64,000 bases of DNA. It comes from Pagrus major. Taxonomy: Eukaryota; Chordata; Actinopteri; Spariformes; Sparidae. The stretch lies in assembly GCF_040436345.1 (NCBI RefSeq), contig NC_133230.1, positions 8,887,297 to 8,951,296 of the forward strand, in the 5' to 3' direction. Position numbers and translations under genes: made by a program. Under the pieces are notes generated by a model that did no database searches, was not told where the DNA came from, and saw only the letters and a program-made list of their open reading frames with translations. Positions within the stretch are counted from its first letter, which is position 1, and each line of letters opens with the position of its first letter. This document shows positions 27,501 through 35,574 of this stretch, piece after piece.

Positions 27501-30500
27501 TGCAACTGCTTTGGAAAATTTGTGAGGCGACACTCGGTATCATGTTCACATTTGGTGAGTGCACGTTCAGTTGAAAAAACAGCAACGTTGGAGCTGCTAA
27601 GAGTTAAAGGTCTTGGTCAAGGACAAGTGAATGATGACAAGGAGAGGGCTAGAAAAAGGGTGCTTTAGTCCCAATTGTTCTTCAAACCAAGCAGTCACTT
27701 GTCAAAATAATTATCCAAATGATGAATCCACTCAAACGTCTATGTAAATCGCCTTTCCTTTCCCCAACTGCAGCATTAGGGAACACTAAGCTTTGGGTAT
27801 CAGTTTTGTTCAAAGCAATTGGCTTTCCTAAATACATGGCTGTTTAACCCCTCTGCACTTTTAGGAAATTAAACAATGGCCTTGTAGAGGACGGGATTAG
27901 GCAATGGCAACACAGGCTAGGCAACAGGCAACTCCCCTGGAGCTCAAACCTCTGATAAAGCCTCATGTTTTACTAGCTAATCAAGTTAGGGGAAACAGAC
28001 TAGCTGTAAAACATTGTCTTTTTCTTGTTTCACACTTTTTAATTTAGTTCAGTAGGTCTTTATAGCTTGGATTACTTGATGTTTGTATTTATTGTCCTTT
28101 AAAACCAACCATTTTTTTTTCTGTCTGTCTCAGATCCTTCAAAACTGTCCCACTTTCCATAAATAATTATTCCCACGAGAGCCGCAAGAGCCTTGGAGTC
28201 TTGATCCCTTTCCATGGCGGAGGGAGGCCATATGTGGTTTCTCTCTGTCACATCATTTGTAACAGATTTTCTCCTCCCCCACCCAACTCCTCTCTATACG
28301 TCAACATTTAGAAATCCAAATGTAAACAAAGAGGGCCGATTCTTCACTACCAATCTGGTCCACGAATGTCCTAACCTGTGACTAGGTTGTAGCTGAACTT
28401 CAGTTTTGAAACTCTTATTTTATTTAATCTTTTTGTATGTTTGGATCATCCATAAACATTGGAGGTAGACACTTGGACATATGATTCTCAACCAGGCTTT
28501 TGTGTCTATCTGCTCAACCCTCCAAAGACACAAAGTTTGATCATGTCAGTATCAGCTAATGCAAAGACTCACAATGAAAAAACAACAGTGTCACATGTTC
28601 CACACTGAAACTTAAGAGACAGCACCAGGCTGTCTGCAGGCAATGCAGCTCAACTAATCAGACAAGTCTGCTCAGTCGTCTGACACAGTAAGGTTGGTAA
28701 CTTGGCGAAAGTATCAGCTTACAACACTGTAGGCCACATAATTATTATTTCCAAATGTGCAAAACCTCTTTAAAAACACTCTTTTATCGAAAATATGGAA
28801 AACTATTATTAACATGGCTTGGAGGAAAATGTTCCTGTTAAACCACCTAATTTAACACCATTTTTTTTTATTTGCCACAGTTTATTTTGGGTGTCCTTTG
28901 AAAGTATGAAATATGCTGTAGTTGCATTGCTGTTTGTCCTGGTTAAGAGTGTGCCAGTGCATGTGTTTGACAGGAAGGGTCTCCCAATTAATGCGCGATT
29001 GTGCGTGTGCCTGTGCGAGCTCCACACATAAAATAAACAACAGTGACATCAGGCAGGAAAAGGCTGATCCAAGGCTATAAACATCCTGTTGTGATAGATA
29101 CCATCTACACACTACTCCCAAATCCCCAAGTCCAACCAAACAAACAAAATAACACAAATATAGAATAAATATTATATGACAACGCAGCTGTTGGGAGATT
29201 TTTTACACCGAATATACTCACCTTTACATTTCGTATCCTCACAAACTTGTCCTCCACCTGTACGGCTACCCTTCCTCCATCCGCACTCTCCCTGTGAGCG
29301 ACAAGAGGTCAAATGCTTCATCAGGTGTATAAACAACCATGTTTGGAAGTGTAAAGAAAAGTGATGAATGAAAACATTAACACACAATTCCAATGGAGAG
29401 GAAAAGAAAAGAGGAGATCTCAGGGACGCTATCAGTATTGATCAGTGTCTCCCAGTCCAAATGCAAACCAGACAGAGATTTAACAAAGGTTTCACTTTGG
29501 ATTCAACACCCAGCAGACAAATTTAAATAACTTTAAAATCCTCTTTTTGCTGATGCAGTTATAACTGAGAAGGTGTCCAGATAAATTTGCGCTTGTTCCA
29601 CTTGACTTGAGGCCATCACATGACGGTGAACACAATGAATCTGTGTGTGTGAGGGTGATCCATGAAATCGCCACCAGTTTCAGATTCAAATGGAAACAGA
29701 CCCTCACACACTCCAGAGACGTCCTCTGACGAGGCAGCCTGGGCTGTTTCCACAAAGACGAGAGCGTGCACAAGCGATGTGCGTGTATGAGGACCAGTGT
29801 GTGTCCCCGCTGGTGTGCAAAATAAGGTCAGCTCTGCTTTTTGTGCTCCGGCAGCTGGACGGAGCACATCTGATGCAACACATGCGAAACTGGAGGCAAT
29901 CACAACACAGAGCTGAGAGAATTTCGATCTCCAGGAGCGATAATGACGACAAATGCTGCCTTTAGAGCAAGCACTCCGTCTCAGGGGTGGGTTAGGGGCT
30001 GATGAGGAGGCTGTTGTAATCGTCAGCCCTCCCTGTGCTTCAACACGCGGGACTCATTTTGCCAACCCCAGCAGTGGCCCAACCCAAAACCACCAACCTT
30101 CAATCTCAGGCTCTATCCAGCATGGAGGAGTGTGGAAAATAGTAAAAACCTCATAAAAATGTGTTTTGATACAAACCTAGGACGAGCAATTTCACAACTG
30201 GGTTGACATGTTTTCTGCACATGTGAGAGGCTGCTTCCACTCTGAGGGGGGGGACCAACTGAATCCCATTTGCCGACTAAAACAAAGAGCGGCACACTTC
30301 TATGCCTAATCGAATGAGGAATGCAGCTGACCACGCCGGTGTTAATGTTATCTCTGTCACACAGCGGGTACTCGTTCAAATATAAGAGTAAGGAAATACA
30401 TCCTTCACTTTAAAAAAATAGAAAAGAGCAGAGGACACTGAGACTGTCAGAACCACAAATCAGGAAGCACAGATTTGCATGACAGTGAACATTATGTATA

Positions 30501-32335
30501 AGAAATGCTTTTGTGATGCAAAACACCAGGAAGACTGTCTGAAAGAATCATTGTCCAGCCCTTCATAGCCTGAATAATGCTTTGTTATGGATTAAGCTCC
30601 CCGCAAACATCCCGCAGGACTTCAATGCAATTCAATGTACTCCTTTAGAAGTTATATGTACTATATCCTCAGACCCCGAGGACCTGTTATTCAACATGTT
30701 GTAGCAATTTGCCTGTTAATGTAAAGGGGTGCTCCAGTGGAGCAAAGTAACTTTACAGCCTCCCTGTGTTCCTTTGCTACTTCAACAGCAGATTTCACAG
30801 CACTGTAAAACTGAGGGAAGATTTTTTTCACATAAATGCCTCTCACTAAATGAAGGAAATACTTTTTACTAAGAGACAGGGCTGGCAGCAAAAATATTAA
30901 GTACATACAGACCTTAACAACATTAGTTGGCTAGGTTAGATTTAGGAGAAGTGTGCATAGGAGCCATAGGAGAAAACGTGGATTCTTGGGTTGAACAAGA
31001 GTATAAACATCATATAGCTTCAGTGAAATTGGGATTTAAGTACCAATTTGCATCGTTACAATTACAACCCGACTTATATATCTGTCAACCGATACTATTG
31101 GCCAATATCTGCCTATCACAGATATATCGATATCAGCATATACTGTAAATTATCTGATATGTGCCCATGTGAAAACGTCTTTCAGAGATTTTATTGCAGA
31201 AAAAAGATGCTTGCGGTGAGTTATAATGATTAAATTCACAGTAAGTTTACTGTGAAACTGTAAAAATATCCCAACCCAGTAACATATCTTTGTGCCAAGT
31301 GTTTGATAACCAGATTTGATGGATCATTGCAAAAAATGTGTATATCACGATGTATAGATATCGTCATTTTTCACGTCTTTATATATGTATTGGCATCGGC
31401 CCCATAAATCGAGTATCAGTCAGGCTTTATTAACAATACAAAAGGCGTTTGAATTTGGCCCGTGGCCCCACTATTCGCTATTTGATTTGGGTTTTCCAGT
31501 TTTCCAGGGCCCAAAGGTGACATTTTTCAAACATTTTTCAAATGGCTTGTTTTGTCCAGCCAACCAGAGAGCAATCATATAAGGCAGAAAATTGGCAGAT
31601 CACATTTGAGAGGCAGGCACCGGCAAAACGTTCAGTATTCATGCCTGAAAATTGAGTCAAACAACCAGACCTTAAAGCTAGTATGAAAACAGATGGAGAA
31701 AATTGGATGTTAAGGGGTGAACACTTTGGGTTTCCTGAAATATTAAGACGTGGTTTGCCATAGTTATACATGAAAAAAAAAAGGTGTTTTGAATGCATCA
31801 CAATTAATTTCTTATTAATCACCATTAGCCCAAGTTAATGGCTGTTGTGTGTAGTTCAATGGCTGCAGTTAAAACACTTTAAACCCAACATATTGCTGTA
31901 CATTAGCCAGCAGCACACTTACACTGCTGCACAGATGCTTAGTCAGACAACACTACTGACAGCCACAGTTGTCATTATCCACCATGTGCACCACACTGCT
32001 CAGTTAACAGCTATATTAGCTAACTAGCTAAACAGCTAGCTTAAGGTTTGTTATTGCTGTAACTTCCCATAAAGCAATTTGAGACAATTAGCCCGTGCTA
32101 ATACAAAAAGGCGACATTAGAGGAGCATTGTTTTGGATGTAAGCAGCAGCCAAATAACCATGGCTGGCGACAACAGTTCACACATGAAGGCAACTCCACT
32201 AAAGTAGCTCTTATAATGTCCACTCATTAATTAATTAGCGTTACTTTATCTAGCAGCTAATTAACGTTAGCTAACATTAAAAACGTACCTTGCGTTGGGA
32301 GGACGGACCCGAATAGCAACTTTCACATTTGCCAT
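1..32335 (-). CDS. stard9: STARD9 (KIF16A): kinesin-3-type motor protein with FHA domain, 3' end beyond left edge
   Basis: Gene-level span; 22 coding exons in transcription order: 32335-32289, 29291-29222, 26372-26256, 16995-16879, 16664-16632, 16531-16470, 15910-15798, 13605-13463, 13358-13291, 13094-12997, 12833-12621, 11791-11694, 11604-11527, 11259-11182, 10327-10148, 9180-9129, 8780-8655, 8319-8237, 8012-7951, 7493-7300, 7157-6677, 6582-1. Phases carry through every junction, giving 3031 complete codons. Seen: N-terminus [14 protein letters not shown]-loop GQTGSGKT (103-110), switch I SSRSH (221-225), switch II DLAGSE (253-258), motor to about residue 393, then neck helices, an FHA domain (about 515-592), coiled coil, and a very long polar tail. 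Known of the family: STARD9 localises to centrioles, keeps pericentriolar material cohesive during spindle assembly, and ends in a lipid-binding START domain, which must lie to the left of the window. Motor sequence and the motor-FHA-giant-exon layout identify it rather than KIF1, KIF13 or KIF16B. Confidence 0.93.
6677..8012 (-). CDS. stard9: STARD9 coding exons 19-21 (post-FHA coiled coil)
   Basis: Exons 7951-8012, 7300-7493 and 6677-7157. Exon 19 encodes [18 protein letters not shown]. Exon 20 is strongly heptad-like and charged ([27 protein letters not shown] in two parts). Exon 21 opens with [18 protein letters not shown] and carries a basic helix, [21 protein letters not shown]. The product leaves the coiled coil for Ser/Pro-rich sequence before the giant exon. 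Confidence 0.9.
8237..10327 (-). CDS. stard9: STARD9 coding exons 15-18 (FHA domain)
   Basis: Exons 10148-10327, 9129-9180, 8655-8780 and 8237-8319. Exon 15 encodes [14 protein letters not shown] and [13 protein letters not shown]; exons 16-18 give [11 protein letters not shown], then [32 protein letters not shown] and [13 protein letters not shown], the ordered strands of a kinesin-3 FHA domain. The exon 17 acceptor was placed at 8780, not 8772, because only that choice keeps frame and restores I-V-L-Q-G. FHA domains bind phosphothreonine or partner helices; the ligand here is unknown. Confidence 0.9.
9593..9612. repeat. (CA)n microsatellite
   Basis: Ten uninterrupted CA units in the intron between STARD9 exons 15 and 16. 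Confidence 0.95.
11182..11604 (-). CDS. stard9: STARD9 coding exons 13-14 (neck region)
   Basis: Two 78-bp phase-0 exons (11527-11604 and 11182-11259). The first encodes [20 protein letters not shown], a neck coiled-coil helix just after the motor as in kinesin-3. The second encodes a Ser/Asp-rich linker ending IVLQNELK. Confidence 0.9.
12621..12833 (-). CDS. stard9: STARD9 coding exon 11 (loop 12 insert, PYRDS motif)
   Basis: Residues 290-360. A low-complexity Ser/Gly segment (from AQNSQMSSS to a run of seven glycines then RRHC) separates the relay helix from [19 protein letters not shown]. That position is loop 12, where KIF1 kinesins carry a polylysine K-loop; here there are almost no lysines. 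Exon 12 (11694-11791) completes the motor with [15 protein letters not shown]. Confidence 0.93.
12997..13358 (-). CDS. stard9: STARD9 coding exons 9-10 (switch II and relay helix)
   Basis: Two exons, 13291-13358 and 12997-13094, joined in phase 2. Their junction falls inside [19 protein letters not shown], so DLAGSE (253-258) is made from both. The second exon continues with [21 protein letters not shown], the helix that couples nucleotide state to microtubule binding. The 196-bp intron between them shows nothing notable. Confidence 0.93.
13463..13605 (-). CDS. stard9: STARD9 coding exon 8 (switch I)
   Basis: Ends at residue 234 and contains [14 protein letters not shown], the switch I nucleotide-sensing loop (SSRSH, 221-225), preceded by the alpha-helical [11 protein letters not shown] segment. 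Confidence 0.93.
13606..15797 (-). other. STARD9 intron 7 (2.2 kb)
   Basis: Non-coding, with a polypurine tract at about 14525-14640 (GA-rich on the plus strand) and a short GT run at about 14408-14422. I see no exon, RNA gene or mobile element in it. Confidence 0.7.
16632..16664 (-). CDS. stard9: STARD9 coding exon 5 (33-bp exon)
   Basis: An 11-codon exon encoding [11 protein letters not shown], flanked by gtcag on the acceptor side and gtatgt on the donor side. The conserved kinesin segment G-L-x-P-R is inside it, so it belongs in the functional transcript although it is in phase and could be skipped without a frameshift. Exons 6 (16470-16531) and 7 (15798-15910) follow. Exon 7 carries [14 protein letters not shown] and [12 protein letters not shown], both diagnostic of kinesin-3. 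Confidence 0.88.
16879..16995 (-). CDS. stard9: STARD9 coding exon 4 (motor P-loop)
   Basis: Phase 0-0 exon, residues 79-117. It begins [12 protein letters not shown] and holds [20 protein letters not shown] with an intact Walker A lysine (K109) and threonine (T110), so the motor is predicted to bind ATP. Confidence 0.95.
18785..19030 (+). repeat. Dispersed repeat remnant, copy A
   Basis: Carries gatattggcctatcacag and tatcggcctat near the left, then ttatactgcagaataagatgcc and attaaattc. The same ordered blocks occur at 31040-31290 in the same orientation, so both are copies of one dispersed family. The cyclic TATCGGCC-type motif recalls a repeat common in teleosts; the family name is not assigned. 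Confidence 0.6.
19340..19475 (+). repeat. hAT-like non-autonomous element fragment
   Basis: Begins cagggctgcatataatgatta and continues attgataaatctgcaggttatttta. This resembles the left end of a repeat widespread in teleosts (CAGGGCTGCAACTAA-type end) that I know from memory. The copy is truncated. Confidence 0.5.
21460..21479. repeat. (TG)n microsatellite
   Basis: About ten TG units in STARD9 intron 3. Confidence 0.9.
26256..26372 (-). CDS. stard9: STARD9 coding exon 3 (motor domain)
   Basis: Phase 0-0 exon of 117 bp, residues 40-78. It contains the kinesin-3 signature [20 protein letters not shown] just before the P-loop exon. It is isolated by long introns: 2.8 kb upstream and 9.3 kb downstream. 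Confidence 0.93.
27000..27460 (-). mobile_element. Decayed Tc1/mariner-type element fragment (transposase N-terminus)
   Basis: On the minus strand a start at 27276 reads MPQMSQVLR followed by [14 protein letters not shown], which resembles the N-terminal helix-turn-helix start of a fish Tc1-like transposase as I remember it (VLRERAIGMLTAGMSTRAVA type). Frame is lost soon after and there is a large internal deletion. Plus-strand flanks atgaccagcccaaggcacac and tggataatcttggcaaagga look like the non-coding ends of the same family. The long open frames on both strands here are by-products of this remnant, not a host gene. Boundaries are approximate. Confidence 0.6.
31040..31430 (+). repeat. Dispersed repeat remnant, copy B
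   Basis: Same family and orientation as 18785-19030 but longer: tgcctatcacagatatatcg, then gattttattgcagaaaaaag, atgattaaattcac, tatcacgatgtatagatat, and tattggcatcggccccata at the right. It lies in STARD9 intron 1. Confidence 0.6.
31490..31650 (+). repeat. Fragment resembling the internal part of a teleost hAT-like repeat
   Basis: Contains gggcccaaaggtgacatttt and atggcttgttttgtccagcc, matching from memory the middle of the CAGGGCTGCAACTAA-type repeat also seen at 19340, 42840 and 62730. No termini are visible. Confidence 0.45.
32289..32335 (-). CDS. stard9: STARD9 coding exon 1 (start codon)
   Basis: ATG at 32335-32333 in the context ATCATGG, encoding [15 protein letters not shown] and two bases of the next codon before a gtacgt donor. 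The first beta strand of a kinesin motor (V-x-V-A-I/V-R-V-R-P) begins directly at residue 4, as in kinesin-3 proteins, which supports this start. Exon 2 (29222-29291) continues with a beta-rich segment ending in [12 protein letters not shown]. Confidence 0.9.
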
Positions 32336-32640
32336 GATGCCTTTTTGCGATGGGTTTTTTTTTTTTACGCGCAACTCAGCAGTTGTCTAACTCGGAGCTG
32401 GCGTAAAGTAATGTTTCCCCGTGTGAGCATTTCTGGCATTTTACTCCGATAGTAAAAAAAAAAAAAAAAAAAAAAGTTAACAGCGGGAGGAAACAGTCCA
32501 GCCATCCGGCGTTCGGCTCATCTCCACCGGCTCGGTCGCGGGTTCAGCCGCCCGCCGAGGAGTATCTTCCAAAAGTCTCAGCGGAGGAGCTGAAACTTCC
32601 TGCCGGACGGAGAGGGAGGGGAGGAGGGGAGAGATGCTGC
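32336..32640 (-). promoter_or_regulatory. stard9: STARD9 5' UTR and CpG-rich promoter region
   Basis: The segment upstream of the ATG is CpG-rich between about 32495 and 32625 (cggcgttcgg, cggctcggtcgcgg, cgcccgccg), unlike the AT-rich intron that follows. No TATA box is obvious. A 22-base homopolymer (A on the plus strand, T in the transcript sense) lies at 32454-32475, between the CpG cluster and the ATG. The transcription start site cannot be fixed from sequence. Confidence 0.5.
32454..32475. repeat. A22 homopolymer in the STARD9 leader region
   Basis: Twenty-two consecutive A on the plus strand, hence T22 in STARD9 sense, 120 bp upstream of the ATG. Confidence 0.95.
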
Positions 32641-32927
32641 TGGATACTCCTCCTACTACACCACATTCAAATCTGCCTTTGCATGTCTGTTATTATTCAA
32701 ATCCCCCACTGTTTAATTGTTAAACTAAGGGATTGCACTTTGTTTTGTTGATAACAGTGAGATCCACTTTAAAAACCTCCAATATTGTCACATGAACCTG
32801 GAAACAGTGGCGGACCCAGGATGTTTGTGGGACAGGGGTGAGAAAACTTAAAAGGGCACCAGCTGTATGTGGTGGGGCACAAAAAGGGCACCCTGTAGGG
32901 CACTTTATCGTGTTTTATCTACCATAG

Positions 32928-33347
32928 GGGCATCCAAGAGGGCACTTCGTCGTGTTTTATCTGCCATAGGGACATCCGAGAGGGCACTTTACTGTGTCGT
33001 ATCTACCATAGAGGCATCCAAGAGGGCACTTTGTCTTTTTTAATCTACCATAGGGGCATGAGAGAGGGCACTTTACCGTGTTTTATCTACCATAGGGGCA
33101 TCCAAGAGGGCACTTCGTCCTGTTTTATCTACCATAGGGACATCTGAGAGGGCACTTTACCGTGTTGTATCTACCATAGGGCCATCCAAGAGGGCACTTC
33201 GTCCTGTTTTATCTACCATAGGGGCATCCAAGAGGGCACTTCGTCATGTTTTATCTACCATAGAGATATCCAAGAGGGCACTTTACCGTGTTTTATCTAC
33301 CATAGAGGCATCCAAGAGGGCACTTCGTCGTGTTTTATCTACCATAG
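32928..33347. repeat. 42-bp minisatellite, ten exact-length units
   Basis: Ten consecutive units of 42 bp with no indels fill exactly 420 bp. The consensus opens gggcatccaagagggcactt and closes tgttttatctaccatag. Two variant classes differ after CACTT (cgtc versus taccg/tactg) and largely alternate. A degenerate partial unit lies at about 32890-32927. The array is intergenic, between the STARD9 promoter and the CDAN1 3' end. Unit length is 14 codons, but no long open frame spans it. Confidence 0.95.
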
Positions 33348-33354
33348 GGGCATT

Positions 33355-33385
33355 GTCTAGCCCCTATTTACCATAGGGGCTAGAC
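33355..33385. repeat. Perfect 13-bp inverted repeat at the array edge
   Basis: Arms gtctagcccctat (33355-33367) and ataggggctagac (33373-33385) are exact reverse complements around a 5-nt spacer ttacc. The right arm reuses the ccatagggg end of the minisatellite unit. Confidence 0.9.
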
Positions 33386-33649
33386 CAAAGGTTTCTAGGG
33401 CTGTGCATTTTATTCTAAAACACTTGGATCAGTTGTATCCAAAGCACGACCAGGCACACAAAAACCCAAAAGTGGTCATAACATCAGGACATTAGATTTG
33501 AGAAGGTTTTTGTATGGTCATTGCGACAGTTTTGATTTCACTCCTGTTTCCTGGAAATAATCACAAGTTTAAGGATTTAGGATAGGATTTAGAAAGTAAA
33601 TAAAAGTGAGATCAAAAATGTTATTCTTAGCAGTGTCTCCGTGTCAAAT

Positions 33650-34380
33650 CATTACTGCGCTAAAGGTTTCTAAGGGGTCAGTCAGTACGTGTAATTCTTA
33701 AATTCTTGGGTCTGCCTCATCATATTCTATGGAGTTGGACACCATCTCCAAAATGACTCCACCCCGACCAAGAAGAAGTACTGCTTCATTCTTCAAAAGC
33801 ATGCTGCACCGTCTGGTCTTCATTTTTCTAGAGAAGAATTCATACTGCAGCAGTATAGTGACTCTAAACGCACCTCAAAGCTTCGCAAGAATTAGCAACT
33901 TGTAGACCAAAGACCAAGGAGTCCTGACTGTCATGGACTTTCCTCACAGTCACATGACCTCAACCCCATTTTGGGGGCACTATGACATCACAAGAAGCTT
34001 TGTGAACACTGTCAAATCATGCTGGCATAACATGAGTCATCAGCAGGAGTCCATGCCAGCTTGAGTGCATGCTGTTTATTGCAACGACACACATAACGAC
34101 AGTAGATTTGCTGGTAATGGTCATATTGTGGTACCCAGTGCAAGGACTAACTTGAAAAAAACTAATTCATGGAGCCATAAAAAACTTGAGTAATTTACCC
34201 TGTAATGTCTGTCTAATAGAAAATAAATCATCTTTTTCAAAAAATATACAGGTATGTGTTTGCATGTACATAATTCTTTTAAAACATGACCAATATGTTC
34301 ATTTTAAAATGTATGTACATCTAAAATGAGTGCAAAATAGTCTTTACTGGTGGTCTCAGACTTTTGCAACCTATAATTAT
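33650..34380 (+). mobile_element. Decayed Tc1/mariner-like transposon
   Basis: Plus-strand frames read TKDQGVLTVMDFP, then after a one-base slip QSHDLNPI, then GHYDITRSFVNTVKSCWHN. This is the region around the catalytic S-P-D-L-N-P motif of Tc1-like transposases, with the proline lost and stops in frame. The right end, ctggtggtctcagacttttgc (about 34347-34367), resembles a terminal inverted repeat; the matching left end is not visible. It is inactive, and boundaries are approximate. It lies directly downstream of the CDAN1 polyadenylation signal. Confidence 0.6.
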
Positions 34381-34399
34381 GGCAACAACACAATTCAAC

Positions 34400-35210
34400 A
34401 TTTAAACCAGAATACATCTTTATTGTTATATTTTTCACCTTGTAGCAACATAAAAAATACTTCATTTAAAAGCAGCAGGGGATAACAGCAATCGTTCAAC
34501 ATGAACAAAAACACTCACAAATGCAGTCTTGCATTCATGAAACATACATGCAATCACTAGTAGTGGCGGTCAAAGGCAGTGTGTGAAAGTGCTATACTAA
34601 AATTAAGACATTTATTTCATCTGGTGGGTCTTAAAACCAACAAAAATAATCACATTTTTCAGTTCAGTTTTAGCTTCTAGACAAACTATGGCTTGTTTGA
34701 AGGAAACTAATTGTCCATTATAATCAGCATAGGTCTTTAGGGTGGCACTGACTCAGTTTGAATCCTTGATGACGACGACCCTTCTCCTATCTTTGCGTAT
34801 TCTCTGCTATAGTCTGGACCATTTGAAATGCTTAATCTACTAGTACTTCCCTTTGGACATATTCAGTATGTCGACCTTGTGTGCTTGCACTCAGGTTCAG
34901 ATCTAAGGTGAGAGATGAGATGCAGTGGTCCCTGGCTACTTCTGCCTGGCACGGCTTTCTGGTTCTCACCAGCACCTTAGCTAAAGAGCAGAGGGATACA
35001 TGAAAGGCTGCTGTCACTTCACAGGTGGAGAACAAAAGTCTGAAGCTTGCAAAGTGTGCACAGAGGACGACTACGGAACAGCTTTGATGGGGCTGTGCAG
35101 TGGTAACCCAAAAATGGTCAACAAGAAGAAGTCATCCAGAACGGTCTTTCAGATGTGGCATAAAATCACTGTTGATCACACAAAAGATGCTGTGGGTAGA
35201 ATTATTGTTG
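34400..35210 (-). other. cdan1: CDAN1 3' UTR
   Basis: About 0.8 kb between the stop and a canonical AATAAA at 34424-34419 on the minus strand. Short open frames here (e.g. 35000-35218 plus) have no support. Confidence 0.7.
34419..34424 (-). terminator. cdan1: CDAN1 polyadenylation signal AATAAA
   Basis: Plus-strand TTTATT, hence AATAAA in transcript sense; cleavage is expected near 34400. Confidence 0.65.
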
Positions 35211-35574
35211 TCATGTAGCTCCCTCTACCGTCTGTTGAGAGACCTGCAGCATGTCCACACGGCTCTGCAACTCAGCCAGAGGCAGGGGAGGTTTAATACT
35301 CTGTGACTGCAGCTGAAATTTTTCAATCAACTTCTGAAATGACACAGAAATGAGAGAACAAAGTCAGCAGGAGAGAGAGCGGAAAGGAGTCGAAAAAGGT
35401 CAAATTGTTAGGAAAAGAAATTATTTCCCATGAATACATGATGACAAGAACACAGTGAACCCTCACCGCTGGCAAAGCCAAGTTTGTTAACTTCTTCCAA
35501 TGAGATATGACCTCTTCCTCGCTCAGGACTCCTCTGTCGACCAGCTTTCTCACCAGGAACAGGTAGTTGTTCCA
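35211..35574 (-). CDS. cdan1: CDAN1 coding exons 27-28 (C-terminus)
   Basis: Exon 27 (35467-35574) encodes [20 protein letters not shown] and [12 protein letters not shown]. Exon 28 (35211-35333) encodes [12 protein letters not shown] to QTVEGAT and a TGA at 35213-35211. The C-terminal part of codanin-1 is the region reported to contact CDIN1. Confidence 0.9.

Larger units (their letters stand above)
26373..32288 (-). other. STARD9 introns 1 and 2 apart from exon 2
   Basis: Intron 2 (26373-29221) holds a decayed Tc1-like fragment (about 27000-27460). Intron 1 (29292-32288) holds two repeat remnants (about 31040-31430 and 31490-31650). The rest is unremarkable AT-rich intron; no other exon-like segment was found. 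Confidence 0.65.

Noticed and set aside
32928..33347. Regular repeats resembling a CRISPR array
   Set aside because: Units are directly contiguous with no unique spacers, and the locus is vertebrate; it is a minisatellite.
35000..35306. Small plus-strand frames near the CDAN1 stop
   Set aside because: They lie in the 3' UTR and last exon antisense, with no family similarity.
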